A stretch of DNA of 64,000 nucleotides, from contig CM066912.1 in the NCBI GenBank assembly GCA_033964015.1, positions 11,691,399 to 11,755,398 on the forward strand, in the 5' to 3' direction. The notes below the pieces were generated by a model. The model was not told where the DNA came from, searched no databases, and saw nothing but the letters and a program-made list of their open reading frames with translations. Positions 21,330 through 33,160 of this stretch are shown piece after piece. Position 1 is the first letter of the stretch. Every line of letters begins with the position of its first letter. The position numbers were made by a program, and so were the translations under genes. This stretch comes from Scolanthus callimorphus. Lineage: Eukaryota; Cnidaria; Anthozoa; Actiniaria; Edwardsiidae.

Positions 21330-22420
21330 CCGAGCATCAGCTGGTCATTACCAACACTATTCCGCCAGAGGAACCAATTTAAACAACTTGGCAGCATCCC
21401 AGGTCGAAACATTGGTTGACTATGCTAGACATAGACATAGACATTGACATTCGCGCACGTGACCCCGAGGGAGGTCAGAATAACGAAGGCGATGGTAAGT
21501 GTGGACAACTGCCGGACCGATCAGCGACTCATTCGAGTTACAGCGAAGAACACCAGGACTGGTTTGATGAGAATGACCGTGTGATCACGCAGCTGATAAG
21601 AAAACTAAGTCCTCTTTGATTGAGGCAGCGTGATTCTTCGAATGAGAGCAAGAGAAAGACGTATCACACTATCAAAGCTGATGAAGTCCCGAGGCGAATT
21701 CGAGGATGAGTGGTGGGCAAATAAGGCACGTGAGATGCCTTGATGAAAAGGGTGACACCCACAGTCTATGTCCCACCCCATGTGGCTTAACTGCAATCAA
21801 GGATAGTGACGGACTCTCTTGAAAGATCCCAAAAGCATTAACCGCCGCTCTCACTTCCAGGAGCTCCTGAACCGTTATTCCTCTGTCGACAAGTCCGTAT
21901 GATGCGAGTTAGAGCAACTCTCTGTTGAACTCAGGAGTGAACGCAGGCCCGCCGAGATAGGAACCGCTGTCACACAGATGAAAAAGAATGAAAAACGGCA
22001 AAGCTCCAGGTATCGGCGGAATTCAAGCAAATATATTTATCCACGTAGGGTTTGAGCTAAAGTGTTGCATCCACAAACTAATCCTTCTTATTTGGAAAAA
22101 AGAGGAACTAGTGCCGCGACCTACGAGACGCGGCTATTGTCGGCATTGTCGGTTCGGCATGCTGTCGCAGGTAAGATAAAAGCCGAACCGTTTCGTCTGG
22201 AGTCAACAGAGGAACGAATGATATGATCTTTACGGCTAGGCAGCTATCCAAGGTATCCTGGACCACCTACATGCGCTACTTAAAAATCATTAAAAAGTAC
22301 AATCAGCGCTGTCTGCGCCGCATTCTATGCATTAATTGGATGGATCACCGAGCGAACAACAGCGTCTTAGAGGAAGCCAACTGCACAAGCAGAGAAGCCA
22401 TGGTATCTCAGCCCCGCTGA
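21330..22420 (+). pseudogene. Decayed non-LTR retrotransposon with the reverse transcriptase core deleted
   Basis: In shifting frames I read, in order: AEHQLVITNT (about 21332); EVRITKAMVSVDNCRTDQRL (about 21470); HQDWFDENDRVITQLI (about 21550); WWANKAREM (about 21712); NRRSHFQELLNRYSSVDKSV (about 21838); MKNGKAPGIGGI (about 21988); ELKCCIHKLILLIWKKEELV (about 22050); then directly YNQRCLRRILCINWMDH (about 22300). These follow the order in endonuclease-RT proteins, but RT motifs from the palm (FxDxxxAYD to YADD) are missing between about 22130 and 22170. Multiple frameshifts show it is ancient. Confidence 0.8.
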
Positions 22421-22424
22421 TTTT

Positions 22425-22767
22425 TGGGTAGGGGTGTGCCGCGAAGGTCTCCAAAACCTGACCCTATTCCCTACCGTAGACCTACGGTCAAAATTGTATA
22501 CCCGGAGACCTGAAGTTAGTCACCAGGGTGGTCCAATTGGTCGCAATCAAAGCGGAATCATGTTCATTTTGTTAATCAGTTTATTTTAAAATAAACTGTC
22601 TTTCCACTAATTGCGGCACAACTTTTATCAAAATCTGTTTGCATTGGCCATACTAAAATACATACCCTATCAGCGACCAAACAAACAAACAACAAAACCC
22701 TACCGTAGACCTCAGGAGCCCAAACCATACCCTATAAGGCGGTGCATACCCGTATACCATATATGAG
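22425..22767 (+). repeat. Dispersed repeat, copy 1 (copy 2 at 47024-47388)
   Basis: Both copies start TGGGTAGGGGTG and end CCGTATACCATATATGAG. They share CTACCGTAGACCT twice and CACCAGGGTGGTCCAATTGG, in the same orientation. No coding potential. Confidence 0.85.
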
Positions 22768-24019
22768 CACACGTAAAGATATGGAGATATGGATTTATCT
22801 TCTCGTTTTCATTTGATTTTGCACTCGTTCGCTGCACTCGCTCTTGAAATATCAAATCAAATCCTTTGCTGGGAGGCATAAATAATCTTTGTATTAATGA
22901 TGTTTTATGACGATTTGACCGAGCCAGGCAACTTCCCTGGCCTGGCCTTCCCTCCAATTTCCCCTATTTGACCTCGTGTATTTCTTTTTACAAGAAATCG
23001 AGTTTTCTTTCCTATTCCACTATCAAACCTTTTATCCCACATTGAAATGTATACACCTGTTTCGACTAAGGTTGCTCGTTAAACCGTGTATCGTGAACCG
23101 TGTATCATAAGTCGCAATGATGATTCCTGCCTAAAACGAAGCAGCTGTCAAATTGTGTCTCAAGTAGTAAACAAAGGGCCATTTGGTGGTTTTAATCTAG
23201 TTTGAAAAAAAAAAATTCAAATTCAAGGAAAATACGAGAAATGTCGTCTTCATTATGATGCATGGTTCGTGGTTTTACGTTTTACGGAGCAACGTTAATT
23301 GAAAAAGGTGCATAGAGCCATTTTAAGGTATCTATACAATGAAGGAGAGCGAATTCCCAATTATGCTTCTTTTTTAGCATATATCTAAAATTGCACAGAA
23401 AATGCCCTATATGCAAGTTTTTACTTTTCAATTCTACAATAGCGATATTTTTTAAATTATCGAATTTCATGGCAACTGTTACCATAGCAACGACATAATT
23501 TGAAATAACGCATACAAATCCGCCAAGCCCCACTGAGTACCCAGATCATTTATTTCTCTATATCACATTCATTTAACCACACAATTGTTTTCAGCGATAT
23601 CTAATAGCAGTGCTGAGGACTGAGAGAACACGTGCTATGCTGAACTTGTTTGGCTATTTTAAGGGGGACATGTGCTCATATTAGACATTTTTTTAACGGT
23701 TTCATCTTAATAATGAATTAAACTTGAAAAAATGTATTGGCAATGTTGGCAAAATAAAGTGTTGGCTTAAGATAGCAGTTGTAACTGTTTTTAACAATTG
23801 CTATATATTTTTAATATTACTTTCCCTGGCAACCGTTGCTATGGTAACGAAAATCCAACTGAAACCTATTCGAAAAGAGAGCTCTTGTGGCAAGTTAAAG
23901 CACATCCTAATATCAACTCATTCGATCCATGCTATAGAAAGATATGACTTTTTGGCTTTTCTTATTATAAAGAAGAGCGAAGGCTTTCTCACCCCACCCC
24001 CCTCAAATTTAACCAAATT
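22768..24019. other. Non-coding interior of the composite element
   Basis: No gene is supported. The words GTTACCATAGCAACGAC (about 23478) and CGTTGCTATGGTAACGA (about 23834) are inverted, suggesting another internal foldback. Confidence 0.4.
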
Positions 24020-24233
24020 TAACAAGAGTTGACAGCAAATTCACGATGGCCCCATTTGAAATTTTGAACTAACATATCAAACTGCACATATTGTCAAAGT
24101 TTGGTGATTTTTACCCAAAAGCGAACAATTCACCTAAATTTCTGCACATATCCGCCCCACTATATATGCATCGACCTGTTTTGTGATGGACTTCCGGTTT
24201 ATTTACTTCCGTCCACAGCGGAAGTAAAAAGGT

Positions 24234-24820
24234 TTATATCTTGGGAAGGGATGAAACTCAGACAACCAAACTTGGGTGAAGTTGTCTAAGTGGCAATGGG
24301 AGTGCGATGGCATAGTCACGTGGTATGACGTCATCAAACGCGTAAAGGTTTATATATTTGGAAGGGATGAACCTCGGACAACCAAACTTGGGTGAAGCTG
24401 TTTGAGTGGCAAGGGGGGTGTAATGCCATAGTCACGTGGTATGACGTCATTGATGACGTCATCAAACGAGAAAAGGCTTATGTCTTTGGAAGGGATGAAC
24501 CTCAGACAATCAAACTTGGGTGAAGTTGTTTAAGTGGCAAGGGGGGTGAGATGGCGTGATCACGTGGTATGACGTCATCAATGACGTCATCACACGAGAA
24601 AAGGCTTATATCTTTGGAAGGGATGAACCTCAGACAACCAATCTTGGGTGAAGTAAGGGGGGTACGATGGCATGATCACGTGGTATGACGTCATCGATGA
24701 CGTCATAAAACCAGAAAATGTATAAATCTTGGAAAGGGATGAACCTCGCACAGAACCAAGCTTTGGTGAAATTATCTAAGTGGCAAGGTTGATGGTAGTG
24801 TTTGGTCACGTGGTATGATG
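24234..24820 (+). repeat. Tandem array, about 119-127-bp unit, five copies, with CACGTG and TGACGTCA in each unit
   Basis: Each unit starts near GGAAGGGATGAACCT, continues CAACCAAACTTGGGTGAAG, and ends with TCACGTGGTATGACGTCATC. Units 2-4 carry a second TGACGTCA next to the first. Unit length varies by small indels. It lies at the right end of the inverted-repeat-bounded region. Confidence 0.9.
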
Positions 24821-24989
24821 ATGACAGGCTATGTACAATGGCTGCCTTTTGTCTCATTAACACAGAAAAATATGTAACCGGGAGCTCCGCTTTTAGCCAG
24901 TGGCTAAATATATATATTAGGATGTAGCTCTTTAAAAAGAGAACTATGTTTACGTGACCATGTGTGTCACGATGGTCCTTTAAATTGTA

Positions 24990-25174
24990 CAGTGGAACCC
25001 CGATTTTACGATACCCCAAGGGAGCAGCGAAATTGCATCGTAAAATCGGGTATCGTTGTAAACGAACTCTAGATGTAAGGATTTAAAGGCGAGGTATTGT
25101 TGCCGGGACCAAGAAAAGTCATCGTAAAATCGGGGTATCGTTAAATCGAGGATCGTAAAATCGGGGTTCCACTG
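24990..25174. mobile_element. 185-bp pogo/Tigger-like MITE with TA target duplication
   Basis: The termini CAGTGGAACCCCGATTTTAC and its inverse are flanked by TA on both sides (24988-24989 and 25175-25176). The short body repeats ATCGTAAAATCGGG. This is typical of non-autonomous Tc1/mariner-superfamily (pogo) elements. Confidence 0.9.
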
Positions 25175-25434
25175 TATATGTGTTTGCACCACGTCTGTAT
25201 ATTTTAAAGTTTCTGTCTTGTCTACAGGAAGATTATGGCCTGTTAAAAACGTCGGTGCTAAAAGGCAAAGATCAAATGCTTGTGAGAGCATGCAAAGCGT
25301 GGACCGAAAGGTATTTTGGGCAGAAAATAACCGTCTCTTGGTAAAGGCTAGAAAGTAACACGCATTTTCTCCAGAAAGGTATTTTTACCGTTAGCCAGTC
25401 TCTGCCCTTTTCCAGGATATTTATTTGTATTTTG

Positions 25435-25610
25435 TACCGCCATTTTGACAGCATAGCAACATACCAAGTCGGAGAAGCATCCATTTCCATCGGCTGATTT
25501 AGAGAATATAGAGCAGTGTTCTCGATTGAATTTGGTAAATCAAATCTGAAACTTTGTTTTTGGATGTTATTCAAGAGATTTCTCTCTGATATCGACGAAC
25601 GAAAATGACA
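25435..25610. repeat. Dispersed repeat, second copy of 6190-6375
   Basis: Same orientation and same block order as the copy in the NWD gene. It marks a repeat family of unknown class. Confidence 0.6.
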
Positions 25611-28600
25611 AAGGAGTAGCTGATACGGGCTCTCAAAGAGTTACCCTGTGCATTACCAGGGGACGACATCATAACGTGAGGTAGTTTTAAAAGCGTGTTC
25701 TGAATTTTACTGAGTTTTCCACCACCAGGTTTGAGAATCATCGAACGTGCAAGACAATTCATGCCGGTCCAAAATACATCAGCAGCTTTTATCATAAACG
25801 TTGCGTTGAATTAACAAAATAATATTATCGAACGTTATGAGTCTGCCCTAAAAGCTCTTATATAAATACTTCCTTGCAATTAACGGCGATAGCTTTCAGA
25901 AAATAAATCAGATAACATACAGGAATGAAGCTTTAGAGGAAGATCTTAGGGAGTCTTAATTGTAGAACGTGGACATATTATGGTCTGCCTTAGTATGATA
26001 TTTAGTACAGGCTTATCAGTGGGAAGCAGTATGAGGAAGTGCTTTAACCCTATCTAGAGACGATCGTCTGCAAGTATTACTCATCTGTTTCGTATACAGC
26101 CGTTGGTCGGAATAAGTTACCTATTGCGTTTTGTTCCCTCTATCTCGCAATCTCAAACTTTGTATTTCCCGTGAGGCTCTAGTGGCATGTTTTAAGTATC
26201 TTGTTGAGAGCAACGGTTTTTTTTTAGAAGTGGGTGTATAGAATTTCAAGAAACGTTGTCCGACTGAAGCGTGCAGATCAAGCTTAACAGTCACAGCTCA
26301 TGAAGCGAACATTCTGAGAATATTTTTTAAACTATTTCTGAATTAGAAAACTGGGAAATCACATTTACTACTCCCTACTCCGTTTACTCTATAAGTTGGA
26401 ATTGGGGATATTTAACACATATTGGTTTCCTGCAGGCAAAACCAAGTCAAGCATAATCATGCTCCCAGTTCTAAAAACTAAAGAACATCTTAAGACTACT
26501 AAAGTAAATAATTTCAAAGTAGAAATTACTTAGTGTAGCATAGATAAAATATTATACGTAATTAAATACACCTTTAATAGACACAGAACAACGGCTTGTT
26601 CTTAACTTGAGTGTGATCTGTCAAAATATATTTTCAGTTTCAAATATTTGAAGTTCAGTTATTTGTTGTTGTTGTTTGTTTGTTTTTGCGGTTGGATTGA
26701 GAAATTAGGATAGCATTATGCTCAGGATGGTGCAAAAGATATTGGGCAAAACTAGCCTATTCGCGCTGCATGTATAGAAAATATCATAAGAAAATATAAA
26801 CGCCAGGGAAGCAATACTGACGAGAATACACAAGGAATTTCTGCAGAAACCCATCCATGTGAAAAGCTGAATTTCCCGTGGTAGAAGGATGGGAAGTGTA
26901 CGGATTTCCCATGGCTGTACATGTGAATTCCAAACACTGCCCTTGCGTGTGCCTTGGGAAATTAAGCTTTTCCCATTGATGTGTTTCTAAGAAATTCCCT
27001 GTGATACAGAATGTTTGCCAACTAGAAAGGGAAAGAAAAGGCAACACTAGGTGAAAATAGAAAATTGTCAAAGGTGGGCGGGAAGAGATGAAATTAGCGT
27101 AAACGTTGCGTTTGAGGTATTAGCGGGAAGAGGCGATAACAGGCACGAATAGGCGAGTTTTAGTTCCTGATATCGAGATTTTTTTGGGCATGATTTTTTT
27201 TTTCTGGGATCAGGTCGTGCAATATATTTGTTTCGGATCTTTTTTATGATGTCTTAGCTCGGATCTCTGCAAGATCCCCCCCCCCCCCAAAAAAAAAAAA
27301 ATTTGTAATGGTCCACCCCTCAGTTGTGTTTTCACTAGTCATATCTCGGCATACTTTTTTTTCGGCCGTTGAGAAAATGGCGTCTAAAATGGAATAGTTC
27401 TCAGTGTATTCACAAATAGTAGTGAGTGGATGATTCACCACTTGTCGCTATCTAAGTACATAATGCTTATCATTTCGATCTGCTTTTAAATCAATGTGAT
27501 AACTACTACCTCGGACGATATAAAGTGCTTTTGAGAGAATTAAGACACACGATTTGTTTTGGTTATAGTTTGTTTCTATACTCGAAATCGTGTTTGTGTT
27601 CTAGTAAGAAATATTGGTTCAAGTAATCTGGCGATGTCATCCTCAAGATTGCGTTTTAAATGCTGTATTAGAACCTACCTATAATCGTTGACTTATGCAC
27701 ATATAAAACAGTACTAGAACTAGTACTTCGTTGACCCCTAAAGCATTTAATGCTATAAAATAAATCGAACGCTTAAAATGTACCAGCTAAGTGTAAAGTA
27801 TTTCAAATAGTGTCTTCTATAGTTTCATTTACATAGTGACTTCTTAATTTCATGATTTTTGGCAAATAAGTCTTGAAAGTGTATTTTTTCGAGCGCAGCA
27901 GTTTGGCGCGAATTTATTCATATGTTGTATCAGGGAAGTGCGCTTCCCTGGTTGTGTTTTGTTTTATTTCTTTTTGAAACTATAATCATTATAGCACATA
28001 GTAATAAGCTTTCCGATCGTTCTTTTCTGAGCATTTAAGAGTCAACCTTTATAAGAAAAGGCCGAGATTAATTTCAGATCTATAGGATAGTACAAAACTA
28101 AGTCCATAAAAAATCAGATGGTTTCTTTGCTGCATAACATGTCTTTCTTTGTTTTGGCGTGAAACCGGATATCTAGAACTTGTTTTCCCTTATTATTCTC
28201 CCTGCACTTAACATCAAAAGACTGGAGTGATAAGAATTAAAGAGATTATAGAGGAGTAAGAGGTCCTCGCTGGCAGCTTCAACAACCTGCATTGTCCGTC
28301 TTAAAAAGATTTGAACAGAAATTATTTTTGCGTAAACAATTGTGTTACAGGTGGCCTTCGGAGTGAAATACTCACTTTATTGATATTCACTTTTGGACGG
28401 TTTTAGAGTGATTTGCATAAAACGGCGAAAAGATGCAAAGTATACAGATCATTATTTTGTTTTTCCAAACAGACATAAAAAATAGTTACATTCTGAGTCT
28501 AGTTGAAAATTAGTATTTTTATGTCGGTGGCACGCAATCTGTAGATGTGAACATGATAAGTAATAGTGTCATAAATAAATTGAAACTGGTATATGAAATA

Positions 28601-29129
28601 ATGCATTCGAACGTTAATTTGTAATTTTTCACAAATCATGCAACCCAGATTCTAGTAGAATATAGTTTTATTTATTTTCCCCGAAACTATTTAGCGTAGA
28701 AGTATTTTCTTTTTACAACGAATGATAAAGCGCCCAAGGTTTCTTAGTAAAAACATTAGCATATTAGCCTTTCGAGTATAAGAACACGAGGTTTTATCGT
28801 TAATATTTAATATGCGTTTGAAACCTTTAGTTTTTTGGTCTGTAACCTTGTATCGTTAACATTAATAAAATCGTTTTTTTCGATTTTGTTGGATCTCGAA
28901 GAGATCTGTTAAAGAGTCAGTATTTAGCGGCACTCAATATAATGCTGATATCAAATTCAACTGCTTAAAATAAGCTTCTTAGAAAAATACGCCTAGCAAT
29001 CAGATACGCAGCTCTGTTTCGCGTCCAACTAATTACTGTAAAAGATAAATGTTTTTTTGTCTTTTTCTCTTTGGCCTGACCACGTACTTGTACACGATCG
29101 CTGAGATCGCGCTAGAGTACTATACTGCA
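25611..29129. other. Largely unique AT-rich intergenic sequence
   Basis: No gene and no clear transposon is recognised apart from a CCCCCCCCCC/AAAAAAAAAA tract near 27278-27302 and a patch of TTTCCC/GGGAAA words at 26825-27000. The lack of repeats contrasts with the flanks and may reflect distal regulatory or UTR sequence. Confidence 0.4.
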
Positions 29130-29135
29130 TTTATT
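29130..29135 (-). promoter_or_regulatory. Candidate poly(A) signal for the 29221-29730 ORF
   Basis: TTTATT on the + strand is AATAAA on the - strand, about 86 bp after the stop codon of the ORF. Confidence 0.4.
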
Positions 29136-29220
29136 TCGGTAGAGAATGATATTCTTGTTCCTTCATTCGACCCTTTAAACGCCTACTCAAACTAATCTCC
29201 CCCGCAGTTCGCTGTTCCTG

Positions 29221-29730
29221 CTAAACACACACGTCCCAAGCAAGTACGCTCATTAGCTTCTCCGGAGTATCTAGAAGTTCTGCCGGGCAAATAGGATTTT
29301 GTAGTTCCAAATACGCCGCGAATTCTGTGAACGACTCGATTACGTCCCACTCTATAGAAACACCCGTCGTACTATTATTCCCCACTACACCATTCCGTAA
29401 ACTAGAGTGTGCGGCTGAATAGTTCGTTTGTAAAGCGAGATTGTTATTATTATTCTTGGCATTGTTCAGTGTCTCATTATTGCGGTATAAACTTGTCACT
29501 ACAACCGGTGGCGCGCCGCTGTCCTTACGAGAAATTGCGTTCCCGCGATTTCCCTTTTCCGTGGTTCTCGACTCGTCATTTCCTTCGCAGGAAAATGGCG
29601 GGCTTTTTAGTCCTGATACTTCCCTCCCTTGCACTAAGGACTGTGCTGGTTGTTCCCAGTGCACTCTGTTCTGATTCTCCGGGTAGTCAATATGCCTTAA
29701 TCTAGTCGTACTCCCAAATTGAAAAGCCAT
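29221..29730 (-). CDS. Unknown protein, 169 codons (possibly a terminal exon)
   Basis: The longest ORF in the 14-39 kb interval. It starts ATG at 29730 (MAFQFGSTTRLRHIDY) and stops with TAG at 29221-29223. The product is hydrophilic and Asn/Ser-rich, with a run of five N, no signal peptide, no membrane segment, and an acidic/hydrophobic C-terminus (SFTEFAAYLELQNP, then LLDTPEKLMSVLAW). I do not recognise the family. The frame stays open upstream of the ATG, and an AG at the end of GAATTCAG about 22 bp upstream could be a splice acceptor, so it may be the last exon of a - strand gene. An AATAAA lies downstream. The + strand ORFs over it are shadows. Confidence 0.45.
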   Translation of the reverse strand: MAFQFGSTTRLRHIDYPENQNRVHWEQPAQSLVQGREVSGLKSPPFSCEGNDESRTTEKGNRGNAISRKDSGAPPVVVTSLYRNNETLNNAKNNNNNLALQTNYSAAHSSLRNGVVGNNSTTGVSIEWDVIESFTEFAAYLELQNPICPAELLDTPEKLMSVLAWDVCV

Positions 29731-32700
29731 ACTCGAATAATATTCACCCTGAATTCGTAAAATATCAATCGTTATTAACCACTGGAGTCAATATGGTGAT
29801 GTGTCGACTTCCTCTATGAGGCGACAAGAAGAATTGCACGTTATTCTGTTATATGCCTTTCCTTCCTTTATAATTGACCATAAGTCACAACTTTACCCCA
29901 AATGTAACACTTCTCGCAAACCAGTATGATCTTGTGATAATCTTGCTGTCTCAGCTTTCCTCTTTTTATATTTAGTCTCTTACGAGTCACAGTATCGAAG
30001 ATCCTGAGGTTATCCCAGCGACCTGGGGATATCCGTCCGTTTTTACTGTACGGTGCCTTTACCCTGTACGATTTTTTTGCGCTTACTGTTAGTGCTCTAA
30101 AGAGTTACCGCATTCGAATTTGAAAGTCTTGTTGCGAGAAGTAGAAATAATATTCCAGTAGATGGGACCAGGAGTGTCAACGGCTCGCTCCCTAGCGTAG
30201 TACCACAAGCTCAGCGTGTTAGAGGAATAAGTATCTGTGAGCACGTTTCGTGTTTTATGTTCTTGCCTGTGAAATCTTTATTCTTAGTCCATATGGTACC
30301 AGTGAGCGCGAGGCGATTCCTTTCTTAGCCATTAAGCCAAACATCTGGAAAACACTGCCCTTTCATTGGCTCATAAATGATAACAATGTGTCAATTGTCC
30401 CAAAACAATCTTTGTCAACTCTTCTCAATTTCTTTAAAGGACCTAACAGTTTTGAATAACCGACATGGAAATTCGAAATGTAAATTTATCTCCTGCAGGA
30501 AATTATTTAAACTTAGATAGACAATATAACAAGTAATATAGCACTTTTTTTTTCTGGTGTCGTTTAAATTATTTTTAGCTTTGATTGTTTTTCTATCATT
30601 CACAATCGTAACCTGTATGCTACGAGTTTTTCTTTCACTTGTCATATATTATTCAGCGTTTATCTAACAAACCCAGCCCCGAACCCAGACTAACGAGACC
30701 CTAAGTAGAGTTAAATGAATTTGCTGCAGGAATATAATCACCCCGTGTAGCCCAATAACCCGTGCGATAACATCTCCGATAGAAACTATTGGTTTCTTGT
30801 ACGGCCTAGAGCCTTTATTACTCCTACTTATCTCGCGATATTAACGCATTGGTTGGAGATAGAGCATGGCGTTTTGCATTCCACCTGCCGATAAAATTTA
30901 GGAAGCATAAAAACAGATAATTATTCAAATAGCACAGACAGTGCAATCCATAAAACTGGTACCATTTGTTGTAGCAACAATATGAACTTGTGACTCTAGG
31001 AAAACTGGGGTATCCTCAGAATATCTCCACTTATCTGCTTACAAATAGCAATCTATTTCAATAGCTAATTCTCCTCGCCAAGCATTAGGTCACTGTGCTA
31101 CCTAAGATTCACACGTTATTATTTGTTTATAAAGCGAAGTTATAAAAGGAATAAAGGCTATGATAATGAGAAGAATCATTTAAAAAGACTTTCTAGTCTG
31201 AAGGTAGGACTTTTCACACGGATTGTGCTCAGCTGTTCCAAAAAAGGGAATTCTAAATATGGACCTTGAAAGGCTGTTATTCGGTTTTATTATGAACGCT
31301 TTCCGTATTATCTTGCGCAAATCTAGGCAGTGTGTCTCTTTGAATCATGGAATGGAATTAATTTTAAATAGCCTCTATTGCATGCATATGACGTTAATGA
31401 TAAAATAGTCATTAAATCTAACATTTCGCAGGCCGCTTCGACGTGCAATTTCCGCTGCTTTAAAAAAAACATAATTTAACCACGCAAATTATTTCATATT
31501 TAGGTGGCAGTTGCTCAATGTTTACAATGTCGTGTGTTTGTGGGAAAAACTGCTTAAAATTCTTTCCATTCTAACTTGTCACCCAGCTCACTGATGCTCA
31601 ATATAATTGAACTAAAAACTACACCCATTTCTATATTGTTCCTTTTCCCAATCCATTAGCTGTTATTATTATCTATTTTTCTTATACAGTAAAAACCCAC
31701 GTATGAGAGCCTGGAGTAAGCCTAATGCAGATTCTTATTTGATTTGACATGCATAATCCAACCTTAACATATTCTCAAAATCTAAGTTCTTATATGCCGA
31801 TTTTAACTGTATTTCTTCCTTCCCTTTGTAACCAGTAATTATAAGTATATCCACTGTTTTTTTTTACGAAGATCTTGGAAACAAATGTCACGGCATCAAA
31901 AAATAAAAATAAATAATCAGGAATTATTCCTAATCCGAGAATAGCTGACCGAGGAACATAAATGGGATAAATTGACCGTTTTCGAAATGTATTTTTGTAG
32001 CAGTGCAGTTGCTTCCTGTTGGTGTTGGGTTTTGGTCAGCCTCATATAAAGCATAATTTATTTTAGCTGCCATGAAACATTTTACAAGTCGTCTTTTTTC
32101 AGTTGCATTTGTACCTTTTATCCACGGGCCGGCTCATTTGTTTATGAGTTGTTTTACTTGTCGTCAATTTAAAAATCATTTTATGTGAAAAAAGGTTATT
32201 TAGTGGCTATGGTGTAGTGCAGCCGTCGCAACTTAGCTAAATGTATTTTGGACAGCTGTGAGGCAAGTGAACTGTGTTTCTTTTATTTTACTTAGGCCTG
32301 TTGAAAGTTATTGGATTTTGCAGAAACTTGACAAAAGTAAAAGTTCAATCTAGTTAAGCGGAGATCACACGTCATTCTGTACAATTTTCGAAAATAAATG
32401 CAAACGGCGAAGGGAAAACGCCTATCTAAATTTCGATCAAGGTAACGCGATTTCTTCAAGCCGTCAAATTCTAAAATTAATTGCATATTGAGTACTATTT
32501 AAAGCCGAACGTCTCCACCAGCAGTTATCAAAACAATGTGAGATTTCCTTGGGTCTTCAATTGTTTAGTGCCCTTAACATATTTCAACTGCTTTGTTGCT
32601 GTAATAATTGAGAAAATGTGGCGATAACGAGAGAAAATGATGAGCAATCGCTCACTTTGTGGCTTCGTCTTGACAACAATAGAGTTCGTGCGAACCTTGG

Positions 32701-33160
32701 CAGCTGAAAGTTGGTCATCTACCTAGAAAAACAATGAAGCACACTGATAATATATAGATTTAGGCACTGCCTAAAAGCGGAACTCACACGGCGACAATAA
32801 TACACACAACTTCACTGACCATCTGGCCAATCACTGGATAAGGTGACCCTGTAGTACCTACAATTTTACAACATTTTCACTCAGTTATCTAATTTGCACG
32901 TTCTGTAACACCCCACCAAAACTATAGTGGTCTAGAAAAACAATGAAGCACACTGATATGATTCGTCTACTTAATATTTTGTTGCTCTTTGTTGGCTACG
33001 GACGCAAGAGTTCTTGTTCCCGTTATCAAAATCAAAATCATCATTGACCGGCCAAGGATTTCCGAGAACACGTTATTTTTGATTTGCTTTGTTCAAACCT
33101 CGCATAGATTGGCTCTCGCTAAGACCCTCATAGTTGATCAGATTGATCAAGCGACATTAA
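29731..33160. other. Repeat-poor intergenic sequence
   Basis: No supported gene. Short frames at 30250-30459 and 31223-31408 have no recognisable motif. A pogo-type end (TACAGTAAAAACCCACGTAT) lies at about 31687. The stretch could contain the 5' part of the 29.2-29.7 kb gene. Confidence 0.4.
32722..32959. repeat. Pair of direct repeats of about 26 bp, 210 bp apart
   Basis: CTAGAAAAACAATGAAGCAC followed by ACTGAT occurs at about 32722 and again at about 32932. It could be a local duplication. Confidence 0.6.

Larger units (their letters stand above)
18925..24898. mobile_element. About 6-kb region bounded by inverted repeats (composite element)
   Basis: Both ends carry GCGGAGCTCCCG in inverted orientation (about 18925 and 24898). 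Further in, 19014-19140 matches the complement of about 24020-24165 (GGGGCGGATATGTGC, GAATTGTTCGCTTTT, GGTAAAAATCA, AATGGGGCCA). Between them lie many ACCGGAAGT words on the left side, the LINE remnants at 20421-22420, a repeat at 22425-22767 and a tandem array at 24234-24820. I infer one old DNA element that took in other insertions; no transposase is seen. Confidence 0.5.
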
